From an uncultured Dehalococcoidia bacterium (GTDB lineage: Bacteria > Chloroflexota > Dehalococcoidia > Lucifugimonadales > UBA3495): a DNA stretch of 64,000 nt. Below, piece by piece: positions 54,905 to 63,323 of the stretch. The DNA lies in assembly GCA_951812625.1 (NCBI GenBank), contig CATOSP010000003.1, forward strand, positions 495,335 through 559,334, read 5' to 3'. The number at the start of each line of letters is the position of its first letter. The stretch's first letter is position 1. Below the pieces are notes generated by a model, which had not been told where the DNA came from, made no database searches, and worked only from the letters and a program-made list of their open reading frames with translations. The position numbers were made by a program, and so were the translations under genes.

Positions 54905-56401
54905 GTGGTAAGGATTTCAGTCAAAAACTTCGGCCCAATCGTTGAAGGCTCGGTGGACCTGAAGCCCCTGACCATATTCATCGGCCCCAGCAACACGGGG
55001 AAGTCGTTTATGGCCGGGGCGATTTATGCTGTGATGCGGGCTTCCAACGAGATAGCCGTGAATTTCTACCTTCCGGTGGCAACCAGATACCATAGTCGGG
55101 ACGTTTTCTTCCCTGTCAGACCGAGTCGCCTTGCAGCGAATGTAGATGACGAACTTATTGAAGAAATCAACGATTGGGTCTTTCGAACTGACCCCGGAGA
55201 CGGTAACGCTGTCTGTGTAGAGTTTTCTGACCTGCCGTGTCAAGTGCATAACGCTGTTAACTCATACCTAATGGAGTCTGTGAGACTCTCAACCCAATTT
55301 CTGGAGCATGAATTCCGGCTGGTCTACGGGAGTATCCCGCATATTTTGAAGCGCAATCATGCGGGAGGCCAAGAGACGTTGGCCTTGCGTATTCCGGGCT
55401 TAACGTTAAACCTCAACTTCAAACCTGATGGGGTCGAGAGCGATAGTGACATAGATGTTCCGCAAGGGTCTGAGGCGACCATCCCGTCACGTATCCTCCA
55501 CCAGATCCAGTCTCAGCCGCAGGACAACGATCAGACACATAGCGATTTCATCCGTCTATTTGCGGGGGCATACCTGTCCGGTTTGGACGAAAACTTGTTC
55601 AATGCGGATAGGGAAGCATATTACCTGCCGGCCGCCCGCTCCGGCATGACGCAAGCCCACAAAGTTGTGGCAGCTTCGATCATCCGCCAGTCATCCTTCA
55701 TTGGGCTAGAGAGCGTGAACATCCCTACATTGCCAGGGGTCACCACCGAGTTTCTGAGTAAGCTGATAACCTTGCATCCGAGCACGGCTACCCTGTTGGA
55801 TGATGATGCGCTCGCCAAGGCAATCGACTTCATAGAGCGTGAGGTCTTGCACGGGAGCATCGACCTGGACCAATCCGGCGGACTGCCCTTCCCCGACATA
55901 GCTTACGAACAGGCTGGAGCGGGGAAATTCACTCTGGACCAGACATCCTCAATGGTGTCGGAGCTTGCGCCGCTGGTGCTGTTCCTGAGGTACCTAGTGC
56001 GGCCCGGAGATTTGCTGATACTGGAAGAGCCGGAGTCTCACCTGCACCCAGCGGCGCAACGGCAGATGGCCCGTGGTATTGTGCGGCTGGTGAACGCTGG
56101 GGTGAAGGTGCTGATTACAACCCATAGCGACCTGTTCGTTGCCCAAGTCAACAACCTGATGCGGGTTAGCCACGCCAGCAAACGTTGGCTGCGGGAAAAG
56201 GGTTTTGCGCCAGAGGAGTGTATCGACAGGGAGAATGTGGGGGCGTACCTGTTCCGCCGGAACGAGGAGCAGGGTGGGAGTCTCGTTGAGGAGTTGGAGA
56301 TTCGGCCCGATGTTGGGATTGATGAGGGAGAGTTCTTGAATGTCGTGGAGAGCCTCTACGAGGAATCCTTGTTGGTGCAGAGGATTCGGGTCAATAAGTG
56401 A
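54905..56401 (+). CDS. AAA ATPase of the OLD/AAA_15-like group, probable defence ATPase
   Basis: GTG 54905 follows GGGAGGGG; 498 residues. It starts with VRISVKNFGPIVEGSVDL, Walker A FIGPSNTGKS (27-34), and late LLILEEPESHLHPAAQRQMA (Walker B) and KVLITTHSDLFVAQVNNL (switch His). This SMC/RecF-like head with no TOPRIM domain is seen in Septu, Gabija-like, PARIS and retron-type defence sets, where an effector sits next door. Its stop overlaps a small nuclease-like gene by GTGA, so the pair is one unit. Base composition is more AT-rich than the neighbours. Confidence 0.8.
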   Translation: MVRISVKNFGPIVEGSVDLKPLTIFIGPSNTGKSFMAGAIYAVMRASNEIAVNFYLPVATRYHSRDVFFPVRPSRLAANVDDELIEEINDWVFRTDPGDGNAVCVEFSDLPCQVHNAVNSYLMESVRLSTQFLEHEFRLVYGSIPHILKRNHAGGQETLALRIPGLTLNLNFKPDGVESDSDIDVPQGSEATIPSRILHQIQSQPQDNDQTHSDFIRLFAGAYLSGLDENLFNADREAYYLPAARSGMTQAHKVVAASIIRQSSFIGLESVNIPTLPGVTTEFLSKLITLHPSTATLLDDDALAKAIDFIEREVLHGSIDLDQSGGLPFPDIAYEQAGAGKFTLDQTSSMVSELAPLVLFLRYLVRPGDLLILEEPESHLHPAAQRQMARGIVRLVNAGVKVLITTHSDLFVAQVNNLMRVSHASKRWLREKGFAPEECIDRENVGAYLFRRNEEQGGSLVEELEIRPDVGIDEGEFLNVVESLYEESLLVQRIRVNK

Positions 56402-56901
56402 CGCCAGAGGGAGCCATCGCTTCCATCAGGAGCCTCCATGCCACTTGTTGCCTTACGAGGTCATCCGGTGACCGAGGCTGTAGTGTGAATCTTGACCAAC
56501 TGGGCCGGGCATCCCTGGTCATGTTGGACGGTCTGAAATACCAGAGGTCACACCATTATCAGGGGAAGCTCTGTGACCGCATTATCTTTGGCCAGTGGGC
56601 TCGTGGGGACTTCGTGTGCGCGGTTGAGTTCAAGGGTGGTAGGAACATTGACGTCGATGAGGCGCTTGAGCAGATTCAGAATGGGTTGAACGTCGCCTCA
56701 GAACTCCTGCCAGGCCAGACCCCGGACGACTGGTATCCAATACTCCTCTACAGAGGCCGTTTGAAAGGTGCGGAAACTACCAAGCTGCGCGCACGACATG
56801 TATCCTTCCAGGCACAGCGCAGAGAGTCATCACCGGTCATCAAGAGAGACTGCGGAAGTTCTCTCATAGGCATTATGGAACAGAATGTTCTAGAAGAGTA
56901 G
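56398..56901 (+). CDS. Small PD-(D/E)XK-like putative nuclease, partner of the ATPase
   Basis: The GTG at 56398 overlaps the ATPase stop; 167 residues. LCDRIIFGQWARGDFVCAVE followed by FKGG gives Asp60...Glu77-x-Lys79 and then EQIQNG, the pattern of a PD-(D/E)XK active site (D...ExK...Q). A Cys/Arg-rich N-terminus (HATCCLTRSSGDRGCS) precedes it. I cannot name the family and the fold is inferred from motif spacing. Coupling to the ATPase suggests an effector or antitoxin-like subunit of a two-gene anti-phage system. Confidence 0.55.
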   Translation: MTPEGAIASIRSLHATCCLTRSSGDRGCSVNLDQLGRASLVMLDGLKYQRSHHYQGKLCDRIIFGQWARGDFVCAVEFKGGRNIDVDEALEQIQNGLNVASELLPGQTPDDWYPILLYRGRLKGAETTKLRARHVSFQAQRRESSPVIKRDCGSSLIGIMEQNVLEE

Positions 56902-56922
56902 AAACAAAACTGGAGGCCATCC

Positions 56923-58623
56923 ATGACAACCACGCCCCACGGTATCAAGTACGAGTCCAACCGCCCTGTGGTTATGGGGCGGAACGGGATGGTCTCTTCA
57001 GGCCATCCGCTGGCTTCTCAGGCCGGTATTCATGTGCTCCAGCAGGGAGGCAACGCGGTGGACGCAGCCTTTGCCACCGCCGCGGCGCTGAACGTGGTGG
57101 AGCCGCTGATGTCGGGGATCGGCGGAGACGGGTTCATCATGGTCTACCGGAAGCAGGACGAACGACTGGAAGTCTGCAACGGCACCGGCGCAGCCCCATA
57201 CGCCGCCACCCGCGACCGCTACCTGCCCGACGGGATTCCGGCCAAGGGCATCCTCTCAGTATCCGTGCCGGGCCTGCTGCATAGCTGGCTCTCCGCCCAT
57301 GAGAGGTACGGTGTCCTGTCACTTGACCAAGTGCTTGCTCCTGCTATTGACCTTGCGGACAACGGCTTTCCCACCAGCCACGTCCTGTCCCATGCTATCG
57401 CATCGGACCCGCTTCTCTGCTCCTTCCCGACCTCCAGGGCCGTGTTCACCAGGGACGGACGGCCTCTACGCCCCGGTGAGATTCTTTACCAGAAGGACCT
57501 GGCACGCACCTTCCGGATGATTGCCGGCGGCGGGGCCGATGTCTTTTACCGGGGCGAAATTGCCCGCGCGATGGTGAAGTTCAGCGAGGAGCAGGGGGGC
57601 ATCTTGACCCTGCGCGACCTGGCGGACTGCCACAGCCGGTGGCAGGAAGCCATCTCCACCGACTACCGGGGTTTTCGAGTCTACGAGGCCCCGCCCAACT
57701 CCAGCGGGCATATTTTGCTCCAGGAGTTGAACATGGTGGAGCAGTTTGACCTGAAGTCCCTGGGCTGCAACACCGCCGAGGCTATCCACGTCATGGTGGA
57801 GGCCAAGAAGCTGGCTTTCGCCGACCGGGAAGCCTACGTGGCCGACCCGGACTACATCGACGTTCCGGTACAGGGGCTTGTCAGCAAGGATTATGCCCGG
57901 GAGCGGGCGCGCCTGATCGACCCGGAGCGCGCCGCTGCGGACGTGCCGCCCGGAGACCCCTGGCCGTACCAGGGCGGCGAAGTCCGCCGTCCCGCGGCCG
58001 CCGGGTCTGGCATTGCCAGCGAGGAGGAGGACACCACCTGCTTCGCCGTGGTGGACCGCTGGGGCAACGCGGTATGCCAACTTCAGAGCCTCCAGAGCGG
58101 GTGGGGGTCGAGCATCATTGCCGGGGACACGGGCGTCCTGCTCAACAACCGCATGACCTACTGGCACCTCGAGTCTGATCACGTAGACTGCTTGCAACCG
58201 GGCAAGCGAGTGCGCCACACCATGAACCCGGTGATGGTCTTCAGCGGAGAACCTGACCGGAGGCTGGTCCTGGTCTGCGGCACCCCTGGCGCTGATACCC
58301 AGGTGCAGACTAACATGCAGGTGATAACCCACGTGCTGGACTTCGGGATGACGGTGGCCGAGGCCGTGGAAGCCCCGCGCTGGCGCAACACGCAGAGTCC
58401 CACGGAGTCCAATTATCCCCACACCTGCGACAATGAACTGCACGTGGAAAGCCGGTTCTCTGAAGAAGTCCGGGCCGGACTGGAGCACCGAGGTCACTCC
58501 CTCAACGTTATGGCACCGTGGAGCGCGGCTGGCAGCGAGGTAATGATCCAGGTGGACCCGGACAATGGTGGCCTTCACGGTGCAGCAGACCCGCGCCGGG
58601 ACGGGTATGCCGTGGGGTACTAG
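56923..58623 (+). CDS. ggt: Gamma-glutamyltransferase
   Basis: ATG 56923 follows TGGAGG; 566 residues. The Ntn-hydrolase features are in place: GMVSSGHPLASQAGIHVLQQ and GGNAVDAAFA at the start, then DTTCFAVVD, where Thr371 should become the N-terminal nucleophile after self-cleavage (the usual TTH is TTC here), and late NPVMVFSG, GTPGADTQVQTNMQVI. No signal peptide, so it is the cytoplasmic type, or it acts on intracellular gamma-glutamyl compounds, which suits a genome rich in nitrogen salvage. The Cys after the TT pair is uncommon. Confidence 0.9.
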   Translation: MTTTPHGIKYESNRPVVMGRNGMVSSGHPLASQAGIHVLQQGGNAVDAAFATAAALNVVEPLMSGIGGDGFIMVYRKQDERLEVCNGTGAAPYAATRDRYLPDGIPAKGILSVSVPGLLHSWLSAHERYGVLSLDQVLAPAIDLADNGFPTSHVLSHAIASDPLLCSFPTSRAVFTRDGRPLRPGEILYQKDLARTFRMIAGGGADVFYRGEIARAMVKFSEEQGGILTLRDLADCHSRWQEAISTDYRGFRVYEAPPNSSGHILLQELNMVEQFDLKSLGCNTAEAIHVMVEAKKLAFADREAYVADPDYIDVPVQGLVSKDYARERARLIDPERAAADVPPGDPWPYQGGEVRRPAAAGSGIASEEEDTTCFAVVDRWGNAVCQLQSLQSGWGSSIIAGDTGVLLNNRMTYWHLESDHVDCLQPGKRVRHTMNPVMVFSGEPDRRLVLVCGTPGADTQVQTNMQVITHVLDFGMTVAEAVEAPRWRNTQSPTESNYPHTCDNELHVESRFSEEVRAGLEHRGHSLNVMAPWSAAGSEVMIQVDPDNGGLHGAADPRRDGYAVGY

Positions 58624-58768
58624 ACGTATTATCCCGCTACGCAGGTACCGGCTCCCGAGGGTGAGTGTTCTGGCAGCCCCTTGCCCGTGGGTGTACCATT
58701 AGCTTTGACACCAGTCCGGCAGGAAATGAGTGGCGGGGAGTGATGATTCCTGTCGGGAGGATGGAACC

Positions 58769-59245
58769 ATGCAGATACCAGGCCACAAACGGAGCCAACA
58801 ACCCGACGAATGCGGCAACCGGGCCGGCGTCTTTGCTGAGGCACTCCGGGACGCGCAGATGGAACTGGCATGGTCCATGCTCTCCAAGGAGACTCGGGGG
58901 ATGCGCATGGGGGTCTGGGCTACCCGCAATGACATCGATATGCAGATCGCCTACCGCGCCGCCTACGACTCCGGCCACCCCAGCCGCCTGGCATTGCTGG
59001 AGGACTTCCGCACCACGGTCCTCCGCCTCTGGCCTTTGGAGGATCTGACGGACCTGGGAGTTGCCCCCACTAACTACGTTGACGACGAACACGCCTTCGT
59101 GTTCCTGCCCTTTGGAGTGACCAACGACGTGGCCCGCGTGGCCCGCCGCCGCCTCATGTCCGGTCTGATCCTCCCCATGTTGCTGGAGGAAGGGGAATGG
59201 AGGGTGGACCTTCCTGGCTGGCGTTACCTGAACGTGCCGAACTGA
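58769..59245 (+). CDS. Hypothetical protein, 158 residues
   Basis: ATG 58769 follows GGGAGGATGG. RLALLEDFRTTVLRLWPLED and the ending RLMSGLILPMLLEEGEWRVD look like an alpha/beta globular protein; segments such as HAFVFLPFGVTNDVARVARR may form a small hydrolase-unrelated domain. No motif permits a family call. It is 12 bp from the HNH gene in the same direction, so likely one transcript. Confidence 0.5.
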   Translation: MQIPGHKRSQQPDECGNRAGVFAEALRDAQMELAWSMLSKETRGMRMGVWATRNDIDMQIAYRAAYDSGHPSRLALLEDFRTTVLRLWPLEDLTDLGVAPTNYVDDEHAFVFLPFGVTNDVARVARRRLMSGLILPMLLEEGEWRVDLPGWRYLNVPN

Positions 59246-59257
59246 GGTAACGGCGCG

Positions 59258-59587
59258 ATGTCCAGGAAACGCGCCCGCAGAAACGGTACACAATCCCCCG
59301 ATGCGCCGCCGGAGCCCTGCGAGCTTTGCCTGCGCGAAGTCGAACGCTACACCGTCCATCATCTTGTCCCCCGGGCCGAGGGAGGGAAATTCGGCCCCAC
59401 TGCCCGGCTATGCGCCACTTGCCACCGGCAGCTCCACGCCATGTTCACCGAGTCCACCCTGGCGAGGGAGCTGAACTCACTGGACGCCATCCGCAGCAAC
59501 TCCGACATGCGCAGATACCTGAAGTGGGTCCGCAAACAGAAGGACGGTGCATCCTTCAGAGTCCGGCGCGCCACCGCCCGGCGGTAG
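59258..59587 (+). CDS. HNH-domain protein
   Basis: 109 residues from ATG 59258 (site GAGGT). CELCLREVERYTVHHLVPRA, then GPTARLCATCHRQLHAMFTE, is a compact HNH zinc finger with CxxC pairs and the catalytic His in HHLVP. The C-terminus RYLKWVRKQKDGASF is basic. DNA-nicking or restriction-type use are possible. Confidence 0.75.
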   Translation: MSRKRARRNGTQSPDAPPEPCELCLREVERYTVHHLVPRAEGGKFGPTARLCATCHRQLHAMFTESTLARELNSLDAIRSNSDMRRYLKWVRKQKDGASFRVRRATARR

Positions 59588-59665
59588 GGCGGCGCCAAAG
59601 TTTCTCCGCTACTCTTGACCAATACCCTCGCCACTTGGTGCCCCTCGGTGGATTAGGCTGGATTT

Positions 59666-61324
59666 CTATTCGTAACCGAACAAGGCAAACAGGTCATGGG
59701 TCGGCCAATTTTGAATATAGTCCACACCATCCCACATCAACCCACTGCGTTCGCTTCGGACTTCTGACCAGTTACGAGGTCGAGAGTTGAACAGAATAGC
59801 CCATATCAGCCCGTGGTGGGTCCTTACTACCAGAGACGTGGATGACGGATGCGACCCTGAGTGCCACCAGTTTGCGTCGTCGCCATCTGGTCGGATTGAC
59901 TACCCCAATCCATAATAGGATTGAGTGTCTCTAAGTGGCGGGTTCGGTCGGGACAGCATGAGATCTATAGTCTCAACTTCAAGCAGGGATGGTGGTTTGC
60001 TGCTGTCGAGGCCGGACACCAACCTCACTAGATCGATGGCGGACCCGATCCAACCGCCGAGCGAGTCTCTGCCCTCAATGGAATACCCGCCATACGACCA
60101 TCGCACCCGTTCTGGTCCATCTGCCAATACTGAGCGGGCCAAAGCCATGCCCGGGTACTCATAGTATTTGACTTCTCCGACCTCCCGATCTTCCAGCAGG
60201 GTGCCGCCAATCTGCATCCTTGATATTCCGAGGGGCGCCAACACGTGGTCTTTCACGTACGCTTGGTAAGTCTGACCAGTCTTTGCCTCGATGATCCTGC
60301 CTAGTATGCAGTAGCCGAGATTGGAGTAGGCGTAGCGGGTTCCCGGATCGAAATCCAAGGGTTGCCCCAGCATGAAGGAGATAACGTCTGGACAACCTAC
60401 AGGCTTCGGTGCGCCAGTTTCCCTCGCTACCCTCGACGGAATCCACATAGGATCAAAACCGGAGGCCGCTTTGTCCCAACCACCTGAATGTTGCAACAGG
60501 TGATGCACCGTAACTTCGCCAATTCTGGGATCTCGAGACGTTCCCTCAGGCTCTTTGAATCGACTCAGTATGTCAAACGCTTTTTCATTCAGATCCAGCT
60601 TTCCATCCTCGACCAGCTTAAGCGTGGCGACCGCTGTAATTGATTTAGAGACGCTGGCGATACGGAAGAAAGAATCCGGTTGGACTGGCTCTTTGCTCTC
60701 GACGTCGGCGAAGCCATATCCCCTAGCGAATACTAGCCTGCCGTCTTTCGCGATCGCTACTGCTCCACCGGGGATGTCATGCTTCTCCATGAATTCGGGT
60801 ACAAGATGGTCAAAGACTTCCATTTCCGGCACGGACGTTCCGGTTGGTATCGTCTGCTCTCCGACCCCCTCGGGATTTGAGTGGAATGGGACCGTTGTGG
60901 GAGTGGGCTGTGGTGTTGGTGTAAATGTGGGTCTTGGTGTCGGTGTCGTAGTATACGTCGGTGTGGGCACAGGCTTAGTGGGCTGAGGTGTAGGGATTGG
61001 CGTTGGTGTGGGAATCGGTGTTGGAGTAGGGGTAGGTGTCGGCTTGGGAGTAAATGTAGGATCAGGGGTGGGGACTGGTGTCGGCGCTAAGGTAGCAGTC
61101 GGAGTGGGTACGAGGTCTGGTGCTGGTGAAGGTGTGGCTGACGGCAGTAGGATGAGTGAAGGGGATGCCGGGGTAGCCGCAGTCGCCGCGGTCGGTACCA
61201 GCGTTGCGTCGTTGGTACCGACCGATGGCCGGGGCGCATTCGTTAGTGGAGTGGAGATGGGCTAGTTGCTCGGGACACTTGACTGGCACGCGAATAACGT
61301 CACCGATGCCAGGCGGTTGAACAT
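59666..61324 (-). pseudogene. Serine beta-lactamase-like hydrolase lipoprotein with two in-frame amber codons
   Basis: One uninterrupted frame of 553 codons exists apart from TAG at 61262-61264 (codon 21) and at 59900-59902. From ATG 61324 it reads MFNRLASVTLFACQSSVPSN, a lipoprotein leader (LFAC), then TAG, a long Pro/Thr-rich linker (TPTPTPIPTP), and a class C-type domain with FRIASVSKSITAVATLK (SxxK) and RYAYSNLGYC (YxN). The second TAG falls where the family has Trp (YYGLG-W-SVRPDG), after which SIRPDGDDANWWHSG continues to the natural TAG at 59666-59668. The hydrolase domain itself is intact. The central part could still be made from an internal start, for example GTG 60970, but not exported. 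Confidence 0.7.
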
Positions 61325-61446
61325 CACGCGAGCGAGACCGCGACGTGGGCTTTTGAAAAGCGTAGCAGCTTCCTGTGGAGTTTCACAGCGCAATCTACCC
61401 TTCGTGGGGATCACTACCACAGGGATCTGATCCCCGCGGCCCAAGG

Positions 61447-62853
61447 CTATATGGGTGGACGGCGGTCGAACCAGCGTGCGTGCTGCTCATAGGTGTAGGC
61501 GGCGCGTATGACCCCCGGTTCGTCGAAGGGCTTGCCTGCTAACTGCATCCCCACCGGCAGACCGGCCTCGGTGAAGCCGCAGGGGACGGAGATGGCAGGA
61601 AGCCCGGTCAGGTTGTAGGGGGCGGTGAAGCTGGGGCCGCGCACCGTGCTGGTGGAATCGTAACCCTCGAAGGCCGCGGCCGGTTGGGTCATCGTCGGTG
61701 ATACCAGCAAGTCCACGTGCTCCAGCGTCTGGGCGACCTCCCGCTTGACTAGTTTGCGGGTCCGCTGGGCCTGAATGTAGTCGCTGGCGCTGAGCATCCC
61801 GCCGATGCGGAACCGCGCCCGCACCATCTCGCCGAACTCTTGGGGGCGGGACTTCAGGTTCGGCTCGTGGTAGGCGTATGCCTCGGTCAGCATTATGACC
61901 ACGTTGGCGGGCCGGACGTACTCCAGGCTGGGGATGGTGACCTCTACCAGTTCCGCTCCCAACTCCTCCAGTACACCCAGTTGCCGGTCTACGATGGAGA
62001 CCGCCTCCTGATTGACGCCCGGCTCATTGCTGAAGAAGAAGTGGCGGGGCACGCCGATTTTCACGCCCCGAATGTCCTCACGCAGGGACAGTGAGTAGTC
62101 CGGCACTGGCGAACGGCTGGTGGTGGGGTCCTTGGAGTCGTAGCCCGCGATGGCTTGGAGCATGTACGCCGTGTCCTCCACCGTCCAGGTCATGGGGCCG
62201 CAGTGGTCCTGGGACCAACTGAGGGTGACCACACCCGCCCGGCTGACCCGCCCGTAGGTGGCCTTCAACCCCACAATGCCGCACAGGGATGCGGGGCCGC
62301 GTATCGATCCGCCAGTGCAGGAACCCAGTGCCCCCATGCACTGGCCTGCGGCGACGGCAGAACCCGATCCGCTGCTGGAGCCTCCGGTGACGTGGGCCGT
62401 ATTCCAGGGGTTGCGGGCTGGCTCGAAGGGCGTCGTGAAGTCTGGGCCGCCCAGGGCGAACTCGTGCATCGCCAGCTTGCCCAGCAGGATGCCGCCAGCG
62501 GCTTTCAGACGTGCGGTCGTGGTGGCGTCCTCAGTGGGAATACGGTCTATATCCACCCTGGAGCCGGAGGTGGTGCGCACCCCTGCCGTGTCGTAAAGGT
62601 CTTTGAGCGCGAAGGGGATGCCGTGCATCGGGCCCTTGTACTCGCCCCGCTGTATCTCCGCCTCGGCGACCCTGGCGTCGGCCAGTGCCTGGTCCTCCAA
62701 TACCAGTAGGTAAGAGTGAAGCTGGTCGTCGGTGGCCTTGATGCGGTCCAGAAACGCCCGTACCAACTCCACGGGCGAAAGCTGCTGGGTGCGCAAGAGT
62801 TCGGAAGCCTGTCCGATGGTCAGATGGTAAAGGTTGGAACTGGTACCAGTCAT
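61447..62853 (-). CDS. Amidase signature-family enzyme
   Basis: 468 residues. Amidase signature: ALKDLYDTAGVRTTSGS (Lys84), VTGGSSSGSGSAVAAGQ (cis-Ser about 160) and CTGGSIRGPAS (nucleophile Ser183); the normal GTDTGGS is GSCTGGS here. The arrangement is that of AtzE/GatA-like amidases. It hydrolyses an amide to acid and ammonium, in keeping with the window's nitrogen theme; the actual substrate is unknown. A GatC-like gene lies 77 bp upstream, so the two probably form a complex. Confidence 0.9.
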   Translation of the reverse strand: MTGTSSNLYHLTIGQASELLRTQQLSPVELVRAFLDRIKATDDQLHSYLLVLEDQALADARVAEAEIQRGEYKGPMHGIPFALKDLYDTAGVRTTSGSRVDIDRIPTEDATTTARLKAAGGILLGKLAMHEFALGGPDFTTPFEPARNPWNTAHVTGGSSSGSGSAVAAGQCMGALGSCTGGSIRGPASLCGIVGLKATYGRVSRAGVVTLSWSQDHCGPMTWTVEDTAYMLQAIAGYDSKDPTTSRSPVPDYSLSLREDIRGVKIGVPRHFFFSNEPGVNQEAVSIVDRQLGVLEELGAELVEVTIPSLEYVRPANVVIMLTEAYAYHEPNLKSRPQEFGEMVRARFRIGGMLSASDYIQAQRTRKLVKREVAQTLEHVDLLVSPTMTQPAAAFEGYDSTSTVRGPSFTAPYNLTGLPAISVPCGFTEAGLPVGMQLAGKPFDEPGVIRAAYTYEQHARWFDRRPPI

Positions 62854-62929
62854 GTCTCTCTACCTTTCTGTGGGGCGGATGATATTGGTTCAGATACAGT
62901 GTTGCATTCTCGCGGAGCCATGCCCGAGG

Positions 62930-63139
62930 CTATCCCGATGATGGCCAGTCGGGGTGGAAGGTCATGGCGATTTCCTCGGGGCCAAAGTCGATGGAATGCA
63001 GAATTTTGACGTACTCAGCATGAATGTCGTAGAGGGGCTTGAGCTCGTCGAGCTCTTCCTGGCTCATGCCCAACCCGGCTAACTCCGCCAGCATCCTGAA
63101 GGTATCCATCGAGACCTGTCCTTCACTCGCAGTAGACAT
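62930..63139 (-). CDS. GatC-like small subunit paired with the amidase
   Basis: 69 residues; ATG 63139, with a second possible start ten codons on. LAGLGMSQEELDELKPLYDI to FGPEEIAMTFHPDW has the GatC-like layout: helical hairpin and a final TFxPxW that lies along the amidase. Small partner proteins of this type (compare AtzG) stabilise amidases. It does not look like a true GatC, being short and without gatB nearby. Confidence 0.65.
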   Translation of the reverse strand: MSTASEGQVSMDTFRMLAELAGLGMSQEELDELKPLYDIHAEYVKILHSIDFGPEEIAMTFHPDWPSSG

Positions 63140-63323
63140 AGCGTCTTGACCCTCCCGAAATTGATGGTTGCCTGTTGTCTGGCCTGTGAATCATGGGGAT
63201 TATACACGCTGGCGGTATAGGGTGGATGCAACTCCATGAGAAAGGTCGGGATGTTGTAATCATTCTGGAACGCTACAACATCCGGAGCATCGTCTTGTCT
63301 GGTTGCTATGGTATACTTCTGCA

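Noticed and set aside
54905-56901. PARIS (AriA/AriB) system
   Set aside because: The small partner lacks a TOPRIM/DUF4435-like pattern; its motifs suggest a PD-(D/E)XK fold instead, so the name is not justified.
59666-61324. Amber codons as genetic recoding
   Set aside because: TAG ends intact genes in the same window (the HEAT gene at 8540-8542 and gamma-glutamyltransferase at 58621-58623), so TAG is an ordinary stop here; no suppressor tRNA is seen.
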